This document shows positions 39,805-49,983 of a stretch of 64,000 nucleotides of DNA, piece after piece. The stretch lies in the NCBI RefSeq assembly GCF_003606325.2, contig NZ_CP031843.2, positions 620,001-684,000 on the forward strand. Reading direction: 5' to 3'. Numbering within the stretch: the first letter of the stretch is position 1; each line of letters opens with the position of its first letter. Both the position numbers and the translations under genes were made by a program. The stretch is from Bartonella kosoyi (GTDB lineage: Bacteria; Pseudomonadota; Alphaproteobacteria; Rhizobiales; Rhizobiaceae). The notes under the pieces are model-generated. The model did not search any database. It saw nothing but the letters and a program-made list of their open reading frames with translations, and had not been told where the DNA came from.

Positions 39805-40296
39805 GTGAGAAAACGTGAAGTAAAAATATTTCCAACAGGAATTTTAGGTATATGCTTTGTTTTAACGGGATGTAGTTTATCTGCTCCTACCTATGGGACA
39901 AATAAACCGGTTTCGATACAGTTTTTTGAAGATGTTGCTAATATTGCTTCATTAACACCAGTAAATAACAGCAGTCAGATCGTTATAAAGCCTCGCCCAG
40001 AACTTGTGATACCAAGTGCTAGCGCACGCCGATTTTTGCCGCTGCCACAACAGGATAGATCTATCAATAAAGGAGTAGCATCAAAACAGCATCAAGGAAA
40101 TGCTCCTTTTCCTCACAAAGGGTCCTCAGTTAATGGCGTTAGTTCAGAAAATCCTTCACAGTTAAATGCAAAACAACGACAAGAATATTTACGTCGTCAA
40201 AGAGCACAAGTTGGAAGTCCAAAATATCGTCGCTATCTCACGGAACCGCCTTTAAGTTATCGCCAACCGGCAAAGACTGCTCCTATTGGTCGCTAG
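39805..40296 (+). CDS. Putative lipoprotein of unknown function
   Basis: 163 residues starting with GTG. A short basic N-terminus and hydrophobic stretch lead to the lipobox VLTGC, so Cys22 would be lipidated and the mature protein exported. The rest is Pro/Gln/Arg-rich and of low complexity (SASARRFLPLPQQ, LNAKQRQEYLRRQRAQ), ending in a basic segment. The arrangement ileS followed by a small lipoprotein gene is seen in other Rhizobiales. No domain was recognised. The GTG start is not certain; no in-frame ATG was found upstream. Confidence 0.7.
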   Translation: MRKREVKIFPTGILGICFVLTGCSLSAPTYGTNKPVSIQFFEDVANIASLTPVNNSSQIVIKPRPELVIPSASARRFLPLPQQDRSINKGVASKQHQGNAPFPHKGSSVNGVSSENPSQLNAKQRQEYLRRQRAQVGSPKYRRYLTEPPLSYRQPAKTAPIGR

Positions 40297-40384
40297 AGAA
40301 AAGAAAAAATATTAAAGAATTAAAGTATGTGAGGTGTTCTTCCTATTACTTATAATATCAAGTTCTCCTCCATTCAGAGTTTTC

Positions 40385-40580
40385 CCTTTGTGGCAAGGGG
40401 GGATTTTCATGAAATAGCAATATGGCAATAGCATCAAAAAGTGGTGCTGTATTTCCCTCACAAGAAAGATCTATCAAGGTTTTCAGACTCATTTCACAGT
40501 GTCGCTCATTTAGAGAAGATAACGTAAAATCCATTGTGCTTTGCCATCTATATGCTTTATGAAGAGAACAGGTTGGTATC
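40385..40580 (-). pseudogene. Remnant of a phage-type tyrosine integrase (N-terminal part)
   Basis: On the reverse strand, two frames together give LFIKHIDGKAQWILRY followed by ERHCEMSLKTLIDLSC. These match in order the N-terminal DUF4102-type domain of P4-like integrases (typical pattern: DG-G-QW-RY, then GRRREM-LG-LRD-SL). A second remnant with the same signature, at 63,734, supports the reading. Frameshifts and missing ends show it is dead. Confidence 0.5.
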
Positions 40581-40609
40581 ATCATTGTATTTACAAGCCT
40601 TTAATGTTG

Positions 40610-40790
40610 CGATAGCCTTTGCGTTTGAATATCTTTATAAGGGATATTTTTAGTCTTTTCTAAATTGTTTTTTATCCAGATGGTACTCACACTTTGTGAT
40701 GTGCAAGAAAGAGGTTTTTATTGATTCACCATAAACAGATTTGAAATGAGCGTATTCTACGATAGTTTGAACTTTATATTTTATAGATAA
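40610..40790. repeat. Dispersed repeat family A, copy 4
   Basis: The core TTTATAAGGGATATTTTTAG is at 40,634-40,653, followed by TCTTTTCTAAATTGTTTTTTATCC, a TTTATTGATTCACC block and GATTTGAAATGAG. It matches copies 3, 5 and 6 in order. On the reverse strand it keeps the longest frame of the family (ending KRKGYRNIKGL), but without an ATG. Confidence 0.6.
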
Positions 40791-40968
40791 AACAATGAAT
40801 TATTCTTCATAAATGAATGAATCAATCTAATAGAAACAATATGCAGTTTTAAAAGAGTGTTAGAGGGAAAAATCTTTGAAATAACTTTCGCTATTTAAAG
40901 GGTTAATACTCTTTTTAAAGGAATAGGATAGTTTCTAAAGAGTGAAAATTATGGATAAAGAATTGTTT

Positions 40969-41415
40969 TTAGCATCGCTTTTGGATAAAAAAATCTTTCA
41001 GTAATTGAGCAGCTTCTTTTTCTTTAAAACCAGAATAAATTTCAGGTTTGTGATGACAGGTTGGTTGCTGATAAAAACGTGGGCCATTTTCTATAGCTCC
41101 TCCTTTAGGATCATTTGTTGCATAATAGAGACGTCGTATGCGTGCAAATGAAATGGCAGCAGCACACATGGCACAAGGCTCAAGTGTCACATAAAGATCA
41201 CAATCCGGAAGCCTTTCACTTTGTAATGTTTCACAAGCCATACGAATTACGCGTACTTCTGCATGTCCTGTAGGATCATATGCAGATTTTATCAAGTTAC
41301 CAGCGCGTGCAATGATAGCTTTTCCGCGTGTAATGACAGCACCTACAGGTACCTCATCTTTTTGTGCAGCCCATTGTGCTTCTAAAAGGGCTATTTCCAT
41401 GGGCGTCAAAGTCAT
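40969..41415 (-). CDS. tadA: tRNA-specific adenosine deaminase
   Basis: 148 residues. The zinc-dependent deaminase motifs are TGHAEVRVI (His51, catalytic Glu53) and LEPCAMCAAAI (Cys81, Cys84). The N-terminal VPVGAVITR and the DPKGGAIE block match TadA, which makes inosine-34 in tRNA-Arg(ACG). It is the only minus-strand gene in this part of the window and is convergent with the lipoprotein gene. Confidence 0.93.
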   Translation of the reverse strand: MTLTPMEIALLEAQWAAQKDEVPVGAVITRGKAIIARAGNLIKSAYDPTGHAEVRVIRMACETLQSERLPDCDLYVTLEPCAMCAAAISFARIRRLYYATNDPKGGAIENGPRFYQQPTCHHKPEIYSGFKEKEAAQLLKDFFIQKRC

Positions 41416-41681
41416 AATATTCTTTCTAACAAAGGCATAGAGAATTTAAAGATTTTTGGATAAGTAATGTTATGGAATGAATAATTTATACGCTTTTATA
41501 ATGGAAGGAATATCTCTATTTTTAAAGTGTTTAAAACAAACTTGCAAATCAATAAATACATTACTGTCTTTAAAGGATAGAAAATAAGAAATGATTATGC
41601 TACGTCCTCTTTCAGGATAAGCAGTATGGTGCATGTGAATAATTTTCTGAACATACTGACAAAGATTGGTTTGAAACGCAA

Positions 41682-43082
41682 ATGAATGAAAATAATGAGA
41701 GTGAACGGATTGCTAAAAGGTTAGCGCGTGCTGGTGTTGCCTCACGTCGAGATGCGGAAATGATGATTGTTGCAGGTCGTGTTTCCGTGAATGGTACAGT
41801 TGTTAAAACGCCTGCTTTTAATGTGAGCCGCTCTGATGTTATTAAAGTTGATGGTAAACCTTTACCTCCTATAGAACGAACGCGTTTATGGCTTTACCAC
41901 AAGCCAGCAGGGCTTGTCACCACGAACCGTGATCCTGAAGGTAGACCTACGGTATTTAGTCATTTGCCAAAAGGAATGCCGCGCGTTCTTTCCGTTGGAA
42001 GGCTTGACATTAACACGGAGGGGCTTTTGCTCTTAACCAATGATGGTGGCTTAGCGCGCGTATTAGAGCTTCCTGTAACGGGGTGGGTTCGCAAATATCG
42101 TGTTCGTGCTCATGGAAGAGTAAAGCAGAGTGCACTGGATAACCTTAAAAATGGTATTGCGATTAATGGTATTTTTTATGGTTCGATTGAAGCCTCAATT
42201 GAACGCGAACAAGGATCTAACATATGGCTTTCTGTTGCTTTGCGAGAAGGAAAAAATCGTGAAATAAAGAATGTTTTAGGGGCATTGGGATTATCGGTTA
42301 ATCGTTTAATACGTGTATCTTATGGTCCATTTCATCTCTCTGATTTAAAAGAAGGAGCCGTGCAAGAATTAAAAGGTCGGATGTTACGAGATCAGTTGGG
42401 AGAGCGTTTGATTATGCAAGTCAATGCAGATTTTGATGCTCCTATTTTGAAACCCTTTTCAAATTCTCCAGTTATTGCGGAAAAGAAAAGCCAGAAGGAT
42501 GTATCTGTTGCAAATGATGGTTGGGTTTTCTCAAGCGAAACGGCAATACGGCGTAGAGCGAAAGATGGGGCTGTTGAGCATGATCGCGCACGATTAAGAG
42601 CAAAGTCTCATGAGAATGTGAATAAGGGGAAAAGTGAAGAAGGAAAAGCAGAGCGTTTTCTACCACGTTCTCGTCGTGCGAATGTTTGGATGGCTCCTGG
42701 TGCACGTCCGCAGAGTGCGAGGAGGAAGCTTTCCTATAATGAGGAGAAATCGCATGATCATAAGGGCGATACGGCTGATAAAAAATCCTTTTATGGGAGC
42801 AAGGAAAAACGACAAGACAATCACTTTCAGAAAGGGAAGAAGGGAAGTTTTGTTCAAAAACGTGGCAAAGCACCTTATGAAGAGACGCATACCTTTGGTA
42901 AGAAAGATCGCTTTTTAAAGGATAAAGAGACAATGATAAAAGGGGGTCGTGATGAGCGTTCTTTTGAGAGAAAGGACAAGATAAAATCGTTTAGTGGTGC
43001 TATGAAAAAATCTAAACCACATCGTGATGGTGCAAAAACTTCGAAGCGATTTGGAGGTCCACGTGCGGATCATCGGCGGTAA
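41682..43082 (+). CDS. rluB: Large-subunit rRNA pseudouridine synthase (RluB-like) with long basic tail
   Basis: 466 residues. An S4 RNA-binding domain (about 8-60: [21 protein letters not shown]) precedes the pseudouridine synthase domain with the catalytic block [19 protein letters not shown] (about 105-123) and [15 protein letters not shown]. This is the RsuA/RluB/E/F group. The last 200 residues are a Lys/Arg/Ser-rich, apparently unfolded tail (for example [13 protein letters not shown] and [15 protein letters not shown]), much longer than in E. coli and typical of rhizobial members. Its last 20 bases overlap rsmD. Confidence 0.9.
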   Translation: MNENNESERIAKRLARAGVASRRDAEMMIVAGRVSVNGTVVKTPAFNVSRSDVIKVDGKPLPPIERTRLWLYHKPAGLVTTNRDPEGRPTVFSHLPKGMPRVLSVGRLDINTEGLLLLTNDGGLARVLELPVTGWVRKYRVRAHGRVKQSALDNLKNGIAINGIFYGSIEASIEREQGSNIWLSVALREGKNREIKNVLGALGLSVNRLIRVSYGPFHLSDLKEGAVQELKGRMLRDQLGERLIMQVNADFDAPILKPFSNSPVIAEKKSQKDVSVANDGWVFSSETAIRRRAKDGAVEHDRARLRAKSHENVNKGKSEEGKAERFLPRSRRANVWMAPGARPQSARRKLSYNEEKSHDHKGDTADKKSFYGSKEKRQDNHFQKGKKGSFVQKRGKAPYEETHTFGKKDRFLKDKETMIKGGRDERSFERKDKIKSFSGAMKKSKPHRDGAKTSKRFGGPRADHRR

Positions 43083-43629
43083 ATTTGCTGGGCGTGTTTT
43101 GTTTTCTCCTATTGATCAGTCGATTCGTCCGACGAGTGATCGTACGCGTGAAAGCCTTTTTAATATTCTTTCTAGCCGTGAAGAACAGTTTTGGACCAAT
43201 AAACGCATCCTTGATCTGTTTGCTGGTACTGGTGCTTTAGGCATCGAAGCACTTTCACGTGGCGCAAAGGCGGCTGTTTTTGTTGAAAACTCGGTTGAGG
43301 GGCGTGGATTGCTTCAAAAAAATATCGAAGCCTTTGAATTACAGTCTATTGGGAGGATTTTGCGTCGTGATGCAACCAAACTTGGCAATATTGGAACAAT
43401 GCTTCCATTTGATGTTATCTGTGCTGATCCTCCCTATAGCCGTTGTTTAGGTGAACGTGCTTTTGTAGAAGCTTTACGAGGGGGGTGGGCAAAAGCGGAT
43501 ACACTCTTCGTACTTGAAGAAAAGAAAGATACAATCATTCATTTACCTGACGTGTTTTATCTCGATGATGAGCGTTTTTATGGTGAGACAGCAATACGCC
43601 TTTATAAATTACGATCGCTGACATCTTGA
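43063..43629 (+). CDS. rsmD: 16S rRNA (guanine966-N2)-methyltransferase RsmD
   Basis: 188 residues from GTG at 43,063, which has TTGGAGG eight bases upstream and gives the usual N-terminus [11 protein letters not shown]; longer frames begin inside the rluB coding sequence. Motifs: [34 protein letters not shown] (SAM-binding) and the catalytic ADPPY. It methylates G966 of 16S rRNA. It overlaps the rluB 3' end by 20 bases, so the two are probably coupled. Confidence 0.92.
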   Translation: MRIIGGKFAGRVLFSPIDQSIRPTSDRTRESLFNILSSREEQFWTNKRILDLFAGTGALGIEALSRGAKAAVFVENSVEGRGLLQKNIEAFELQSIGRILRRDATKLGNIGTMLPFDVICADPPYSRCLGERAFVEALRGGWAKADTLFVLEEKKDTIIHLPDVFYLDDERFYGETAIRLYKLRSLTS

Positions 43630-44430
43630 GAAAGCTCTTTTTTATCCGGTAGGAGGAAAAAACGCTTCTTTACAGTTTCCTTTATTTTATATGGTTTCTT
43701 TAAAGGTTAAGAAGAAAATCAATAAAAGATTCTCATGTTAAAAAAAATTGATGCATTTTAATTTTATTATGCTTTTTGTCCCAATTCCTCTATTTTTTGA
43801 AGCTTTTTTATAACTCCAAGAGTAAATCTTTTACATTATAATAGAGAGAGAGGTTCTCTAATCTTCTATTCAGTCAAAAATTGCTTTGAGGTAGATACTA
43901 TTACACCCGAATGGGCAATATGTGTTGCTGCTAATTTTTGTAAGTTATGTGCTGATTTGTTAATTTCAGCGACATTAAAAGCGAAACAGATTGCCAAAGC
44001 TTTCGTATATTATGAGCTTTACTACCGCTGAATGTTTCTTCTCGAATAGGATATATATTTCACGACAACAGTTATGATACCCTTTTGTCTCATTTCTTTC
44101 GGTAGAACATTAATCATAAACATTTTATCAACAGTGGACAACTTTAATTTATGTAGTCTACATTTATATCTTAAATGGTGTGTAAATTCTATCTTTGTTA
44201 TTGTATGAAATTAAAAAACAGATATTTTTATTTAAGGTAGACAATAATATTCATTTACAGTGAAAATTTATTTATGTGTTTATTTTGTAATATCGCTTGT
44301 TGATTTAATCATTACCTATTAAATACACTTGAGAATATTAAATATCTTATCGTTGTGCAGCTTTAAGGGTAATTGATATATTACTTCTTGTCACTAAAGA
44401 TAAGTGATTTTGTAAAAAGGGGAGATTATC
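43630..44430. other. Gene-free stretch with possible gene debris
   Basis: About 800 bp. Between 43,865 and 44,110 the reverse strand reads, with stops, phrases such as KALAICFAFNVAEINKSAHN and LQKLAATHIAHSGVIVS that look like an old protein gene, but I do not recognise it. No RNA gene was seen. Confidence 0.4.
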
Positions 44431-44877
44431 ATGTTTAAATGGACACACAGCGAAGAAATTAGTACAGAAGCAAGTGCAGAGCAGATTTGGTCTATGTGGG
44501 AAGACGTAGCAACATGGCCTTGCTGGGATCATGAACTTGAGTGGGTAGAACTTTCTGGTGCTTTCAAAGAAGGCACTGTAGGGCGCATGAAACCTAAAAA
44601 AGGACCGAAAGTAACTTTTATGCTTGATAAAGTGATAAAAAACGTTTGTTTTTCTGATTATGCCAAACTTCCTTTTACACGTATGCGTTTTGATCATGAA
44701 TATATTTGTTCAAAAGAATCTGCTTCTTCAAATAATAAAATTCGTCATACTGTAACGATGTCTGGTTTACTTTCTCCTTTCTTTGGAATAATTATTGGAT
44801 CGAAAATTAAATTACATCTTCGCGATGCAATGATTGAAATGAGCAGACGTGCTCTTATTGGAAATAAAACTATCTGA
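44431..44877 (+). CDS. SRPBCC-family protein
   Basis: 148 residues. The START-like fold is suggested by the N-terminal EEISTEASAEQIWSMWEDV, the WPCWDHELEWVELSG strand-turn and the C-terminal long helix (IKLHLRDAMIEMSRRAL). Members bind small hydrophobic ligands or act in polyketide-type chemistry; the ligand here is unknown. AAGGGGAG lies before the ATG. It stands alone, flanked by 0.8 kb and 1.5 kb of gene-free DNA. Confidence 0.75.
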   Translation: MFKWTHSEEISTEASAEQIWSMWEDVATWPCWDHELEWVELSGAFKEGTVGRMKPKKGPKVTFMLDKVIKNVCFSDYAKLPFTRMRFDHEYICSKESASSNNKIRHTVTMSGLLSPFFGIIIGSKIKLHLRDAMIEMSRRALIGNKTI

Positions 44878-46349
44878 TGTGTATTCATAAAGAAGTTGAT
44901 CTTTTAAAAAGCTGCAGAAACTAAACTCATATTAGAAAAAATCAGTTGTGAATATATGACAAGTCGATGAACTACGGAATATTTTTAGTTAGTCATTGAA
45001 ATTGTACCAAATCATCTTACGAGCTTAATTTTTTTCTAAGGATCTTATAAATTTATTGAATTTTATTTTTATATAAAAACTTATAAGGTGCTTTATGGAT
45101 AGATTTTTAATGGAAAGAATTTTATGACATTCAGCTCTTTTATGCAAATAACAAAACAGTAAATTATTTTTGTAAATCAAATATTTGATTGAAAAACTAT
45201 AAGAGCATTTTTTTGATCACTTTTCTAGAGAGTATAGCTCTAAAAGATTCTAGAAGATAAAATAAGCATACACTTTATTCCCGTAAAAATAAATCATGTA
45301 TCTATATGTTTGGTTCAAATGTTTTAAAAACTGAATTTTTAAAATATTAATAGATATCCCCGCTTCGACAAATTTTTTATATCTGTTAAGACAATTATAA
45401 GCGATAAATTTGCCAAAACTAATTGAGCGAATGTGCTTATTGCAAACTTAATTAAGGCATAGATACAATGTTGAGTTTCGTACAAAACTTTTATTGATTA
45501 TCACTTTCTGACAATATCACGCTTCTTCATTTTTTAATGGAGGGATGAGAAGGAGAATACTAAATCAAAATCTATCCCGTGTCTAGAGATTTTTGTTTCA
45601 AGGAAAAAAGAATTTCGTCAAATTATGCTTGGCTCAATAACAAAGTAAACAATCAAGGATGATGAAGAAGAAAAGATGAATGGCTTTCTACTAGACGCAC
45701 TAAACCTGAGAAAAAATGTTACGATTATAACTTATTTTTACAATTATAAAAAAGGCGTTTTCTATGACATTACTGATTATGGAGATAAAGAAGGTTATGA
45801 TAATTCATTTTGTTGAAATCATTAAATGAAAGGAAATATTTTCTACGCTGTTGATGTTTTATTTCATTGACACGATTGCTTTTCTCTTATGAGAGAGCTT
45901 GTAGAAGTAAGAAGTGTTCAAAAAGAGAAGTCGTTTTCTTGGTTTTTGCTTGAGAATTAAAGAATGCTATAGGAATGAGGGACGTTATTTGACACTCCAG
46001 AGGACAAAAGGTGTGTGGTTTAGGTCGTTTTATGCTTTTTGAATTTTTGAGGATTTTTGCTTAAATCCAAGTGTTATCGCTAAGCCTTCTATTGATCTGA
46101 TTGCAGGGCTGATTTGGCTTTTAAAATGATAAGAGCTCATGAGAAATCTTGAAACTAAAGAGATTTTACGACATATTGCGTCTTTTCATAAAGAAGCTAA
46201 AAGGGAAGTAACTTGGTGCATTAAAAGAAAAAGAATGCATGAGATATACGTAATCCTATGAATAAACAGATAAGAGTTATATTCTGATTTGTATAAATTT
46301 TTCAGAGTGCTTATCAATATAAATAATAAAATATTTTAGGGAGTCTATA
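44878..46349. other. Gene-free stretch with decayed reading frame
   Basis: About 1.47 kb. A partial copy of repeat family A (about 45,060-45,180) is present. Around 45,590-45,960 two plus-strand frames read KKEFRQIMLGSITK, then IKDDEEEKMNGFLLDALNL and KKGVFYDITDYGDKEGYDN, broken by stops and shifts. This looks like a dead protein gene of unknown family. Confidence 0.45.
45060..45180. repeat. Dispersed repeat family A, partial copy 7
   Basis: The block AGAATTTTATGACATTCAGC ... TTTTTGTAAATCAAA aligns with the distal end of copy 1 (28,824-28,886: AGAATTTTATGGCATTCGGG ... CATTATAAATCAAA). The core is not recognisable here. Confidence 0.45.
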
Positions 46350-47681
46350 ATGACTGACAAGAACCAGATTGAGAAAGCGGTTTCGTTGGTTGAAGCGGCA
46401 AGGCGTTCTGGGGCGGATGCTGCTGATGCGGTTATTGTTCATACACATTCCACCAGCGTATCTGTTCGTTTTGGAAAAGTCGAATCGACAGAAGCAGCCG
46501 AGAGCAATGATTTTACTCTAAGGGTTTTTGTTGGAAAGAAAGTGGCAAGTGTTTCTGCTAATTTAGCGTCTTATCCACAAGAACTCGCAGAACGTGCTGT
46601 TGCAATGGCTAAAGCTTCTCCCGATAGTTTATTTGAAGGTTTGGCAGATAAAGAGTGTTTGGTTAAACATCCTAAAGATCTTGATCTTTTTGATGATTTT
46701 GTACCAAGCAGCCATTTTTTAACAGAAGATGCTTTAAAAATAGAAGCAGCAGCTCTTGATGTTAAAGGCATAAGCAATTCTGGTGGCGCTGCAACAGCTT
46801 ATGGCCGTAGTGGGTTTATTCTTGTGACCAGCGATGGTTTTTGTGGAGCCTATCGCTCCAGTTGCTTTTCGCGTTCTTGCAGCGCTCTTGCGGGTGAAGG
46901 GACACAGATGGAGCGGGATTATGATTATACAACAGCCTTACATTTTTCTGATTTAGAGGCCGCAGAAACTGTAGGAAAGAATGCAGGTCTTGGTGCTGTT
47001 CGACGTTTGGGGGCAGTTCGTGCGGCGACAGGAGGTATTGATGTTATTTTTAATCCGCGTACGGCACGCACAATTGCAGGGCATATCGCATCGATGGTCA
47101 ATGGAGCTTCTGTGGTTCGTAAAACGAGTCTTTTACAGAATCTCTTAGGCAAGGCAGTGATGAAGCCGGATGTTAATGTAACCGATCACCCTTTGCGATT
47201 ACGCGGAAATGCTTCTCATCCTTTTGATGGAGAAGGGGTAGAGGGGCAACCACTCAATATTATTGAAAATGGTATTTTAAAAAATTGGTTTCTTTCGTCA
47301 TCTACAGCACGTGAATTGGGGCTTAAAACAAATGGGCGTGGTGTGCGTTCGGGGTCATTAGTGCAGCCGACAAGTACAAATTTTGCTATTGAACCGGGTT
47401 TAATATCGCCTTGCGATATGATAAAAAATTTACGAAGTGGATTTTATGTGACAGAATTATTCGGCCATGGCATCGATTTCATTACGGGTCAATATAGTCG
47501 GGGTGCTTCGGGTTTTTGGATTGAAAATGGTGAAATTTCTTATCCGGTGAGTGAAGTAACGCTAGGTTCTGATTTGCTTCATATGTTAGCACATTTAACA
47601 CCTGCCAATGATATTGATCGGCGTTATGGAACAGCGGCTCCAACATTATTAATTGAAGGGATGACACTTGCAGGAACATAA
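46350..47681 (+). CDS. pmbA: TldD/PmbA-family metalloprotease subunit
   Basis: 443 residues. The N-terminal ALVEAARRSGADAADAVIV-like segment, the FTLRVFVGKKVASVSAN strand and the C-terminal GHGIDFITGQYSRGASGFWIENGEI are typical of PmbA (TldE). The HExxxH zinc site belongs to the TldD partner and is absent here, as expected. The TldD/E pair processes peptides such as microcin B17 and CcdA; the target here is unknown. It overlaps cysQ by 14 bases. Confidence 0.92.
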   Translation: MTDKNQIEKAVSLVEAARRSGADAADAVIVHTHSTSVSVRFGKVESTEAAESNDFTLRVFVGKKVASVSANLASYPQELAERAVAMAKASPDSLFEGLADKECLVKHPKDLDLFDDFVPSSHFLTEDALKIEAAALDVKGISNSGGAATAYGRSGFILVTSDGFCGAYRSSCFSRSCSALAGEGTQMERDYDYTTALHFSDLEAAETVGKNAGLGAVRRLGAVRAATGGIDVIFNPRTARTIAGHIASMVNGASVVRKTSLLQNLLGKAVMKPDVNVTDHPLRLRGNASHPFDGEGVEGQPLNIIENGILKNWFLSSSTARELGLKTNGRGVRSGSLVQPTSTNFAIEPGLISPCDMIKNLRSGFYVTELFGHGIDFITGQYSRGASGFWIENGEISYPVSEVTLGSDLLHMLAHLTPANDIDRRYGTAAPTLLIEGMTLAGT

Positions 47682-48471
47682 CACGCATCATTTTTCTGAT
47701 TTAAATCTTTTGCGTAACGTTTGTCGCGAGGCAGGAGATTTAGCAATGCGGTATTTTGGAGGCACGTTGGATGTTTGGATGAAAGAGGGGAATTCACCGG
47801 TGAGTGAGGCAGATTTTGCTGTTGATCATTTTTTGAAAGAGAAGCTTCTTGGGGCGCGTCCAAATTATGGGTGGATTTCAGAAGAAACAAAAGATAATCG
47901 AGAACAACGAGATTATGAACGCTCCTTTGTGGTTGATCCTATTGATGGAACACGAGGTTTTCTTTCTGGCAGTCCTTATTGGTGTATTTCGGTTGCCATT
48001 ATTGAGCATGGGCGCCCTATTGTGGGCGTTTTACAGTGTCCAGCTCAAGGAGATGTTTATGCAGCGGTCACGGGTGGAGGGGCAACATTAAATGGGATAA
48101 AACTTCCTCGTTTAGCCTTTCAGGTTCATCGAAAATATAAAATCTCGCTTGATAAATCGCTCGCACAAAAATTACCAGATGATTTTCGCAATCGCGTCAG
48201 TCTTTACCATTATCTTCCTTCTCTTGCTTATCGTCTTGTTCTTGTTGCTCAAGATGAGATCGATATCGTATTAGTTCGTCCGAATTGTCATGAATGGGAT
48301 ATTGCCGCGGCTGATCTTATTTTGCAGGAGTGTGGAGGGTGCTTTTTATCGCTTGATGCCCCTTTACTATCTTACGGAACTGAACCTTATCAATATGGAC
48401 TTTTAATTGCTGGTAAAAATAATTGCTGTCAAGATATGATCGATATTGTTCATCAAGCAAAGTTAGTTTAA
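47668..48471 (+). CDS. cysQ: 3'(2'),5'-bisphosphate nucleotidase CysQ / inositol-monophosphatase family
   Basis: 267 residues. Metal-binding motifs of the IMPase superfamily: GNSPVSEADFAVDHFL, WISEETKD (Glu-Glu), VVDPIDGTRGF and HEWDIAAADLILQECGG. Position next to pmbA and the DUF4170 gene is the rhizobial cysQ locus, which favours CysQ (pAp hydrolysis) over inositol phosphatase. The start is TTG at 47,668, inside the pmbA 3' end, with GAAGGG upstream; the first in-frame ATG would cut the conserved N-terminal helix. Confidence 0.85.
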   Translation: MQEHNTHHFSDLNLLRNVCREAGDLAMRYFGGTLDVWMKEGNSPVSEADFAVDHFLKEKLLGARPNYGWISEETKDNREQRDYERSFVVDPIDGTRGFLSGSPYWCISVAIIEHGRPIVGVLQCPAQGDVYAAVTGGGATLNGIKLPRLAFQVHRKYKISLDKSLAQKLPDDFRNRVSLYHYLPSLAYRLVLVAQDEIDIVLVRPNCHEWDIAAADLILQECGGCFLSLDAPLLSYGTEPYQYGLLIAGKNNCCQDMIDIVHQAKLV

Positions 48472-48516
48472 TCACATAAAAGCGTGCTAGAATTATCTGA
48501 GGATATGGAGACACAT

Positions 48517-48762
48517 ATGACTGAAAACAACGAAAAAAAACAATATTTACATCTTGTATTTGGCGGTGAATTAAAAAATCTTAAGAGCAATCAATTTAAG
48601 AATCCTGATGATTTAGATGTAGTTGGTATTTTTTCAAATTATCAATCCGCTCAAGAAGCATGGCAGGCAAAAGCACAAAGCAGTGTCGATAATGCATTAC
48701 AACGTTATTACATCGTGGATTTGCATCAATTTCTTGATGCTGAAACAGATGATGCAGAGTAA
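48517..48762 (+). CDS. DUF4170-family small protein
   Basis: 81 residues from the ATG at 48,517 (GGAG six bases before); an ATG four codons upstream and a GTG further up are less well placed. The core QYLHLVFGGELKNL, DVVGIFSNYQSAQEAW and YYIVDLHQFL matches the short DUF4170 proteins of Rhizobiales, always found between cysQ and waaA. The function is not known; a link to Kdo/LPS is suggested only by position. Confidence 0.85.
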   Translation: MTENNEKKQYLHLVFGGELKNLKSNQFKNPDDLDVVGIFSNYQSAQEAWQAKAQSSVDNALQRYYIVDLHQFLDAETDDAE

Positions 48763-49983
48763 AGCTTGAATATTTGGTCATTATATCCGCTACCTCACGC
48801 TTGTTTATCGTGCTCTCTCATAAGCGTGTTCTTTTAAAGAATAGAACGCCATAGAACAAAATGCTATTGTTGTTATAAATTCATAGACGTTCTTAAGAAA
48901 ATATTTCTCAAGATATCCAATTCATTTCATAATGGTGTTCGCGCAAGATCAAGCCATTATTGCATCATCATCTTTACACTTAAAATATTAATAAAAATGC
49001 AGGCTTACATTATTATGCACTGTTGCTAGCCCAAGGTATGAGGATAAACTTTAGCGCTTGAGATAGAGCATAAGAGGCATTTTTACTCCTTTTTTCAGTA
49101 TTTTTTTATATACCTCCTATCCACCAGTTGTGCGTAAGCAAAAAGTTTTGATTGCTTCAACATGAGAAAGTTTTATGCTATGCAAGGGCAAGTTACGCAA
49201 TGGGAAATAATTATACATCAATATATTGCCTCATTATGCGAATATAGTGTGATCAAGTTTCTGAATTTTATGTCAGAGTGAGTAAAAAAGTTCAAAAAGA
49301 CGGTATATTTTTAAGCACCTTTGGTAAAATAAGGAGCATTTACTAGCGACAGGTGGTTTGCGCAAGTGTTTGTTGTGAAAGCAAAGGGGTATGCCCTTTT
49401 ATTTATAAGATAAATTTAGATGACAATTGCAAAGGCACGAAGGAACTTATAATTCATTTATTATTATCGTTTTTTTTCATAAGGAGTATTTTCTTTGTTC
49501 TCAAAGTGAGGAAGTTGTTCCTCTATTTTTCTTGGTTGTGCAAAAATAAATATGGAGTTTACAAAACAGTGTGAGCATAACGTGATTGTGATTGGAATGG
49601 AATAATGTCTAGTATATCACGTTCATAAAAAAATTCAGTATTATTAACATTTGAAATACCTTTAAATCTGAAAAAATATGGCTATGAATTTGGATATTGC
49701 ATATGAAATAGTAGAGAAAGCTGTAACAGAGCCATTGTATAGTCAATGATCTATTTCTATTATTCTATTGTATCTATGCTATTTTTATAGGAAAGTTTAA
49801 AAAGATAGGGGTAAAATTATATTTCTTTTTCTTTAGTGCCTTCAATTTTCCCATGGGAGAAATATTCTTTATCCAAAATACGAGTGGTATTAAAAAAAAT
49901 CTGGATACAACCAATAGTATTGATAAATTTCTTAACGAAATAAGCCTATAGATATCTCAAAACAGCTAATGAGGTGATTTTAA
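48763..49983. other. Gene-free stretch with repeat copy, upstream of waaA
   Basis: About 1.2 kb that separates the DUF4170 gene from waaA, which are adjacent in other Rhizobiales. It contains repeat family A copy 5. A 73-codon frame at 49,353 and fragments near 49,680 (MAMNLDIAYEIVEKAV, then stops) have no recognised relatives. Confidence 0.45.
48785..49235. repeat. Dispersed repeat family A, copy 5
   Basis: The core CATAAGAGGCATTTTTACTC is at 49,069-49,088. The upstream TTCTTAAGAAAATATTTCTC and CATTTCATAATGG blocks match copy 1 and the downstream TTGATTGCTTCAACATG matches copy 3. On the reverse strand, GGAGTAAAAATGCCTCTTAT looks like a start region, but the frame closes after about nine codons. 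Confidence 0.7.

Larger units (their letters stand above)
40297..40968. other. Gene-free stretch with integrase remnant and repeat copy
   Basis: About 670 bp between the lipoprotein gene and the tadA 3' end. It contains a minus-strand integrase fragment (40,385-40,580) and repeat family A copy 4. No intact gene was found. Confidence 0.5.

Noticed and set aside
42472..42933. 153-codon minus-strand frame
   Set aside because: Antisense to the Lys/Arg-rich tail of the rluB-like gene; no ribosome-binding site or domain.
49353..49574. 73-codon frame upstream of waaA
   Set aside because: Composition is that of random AT-rich DNA with many Phe/Leu/Lys codons; no start signal.
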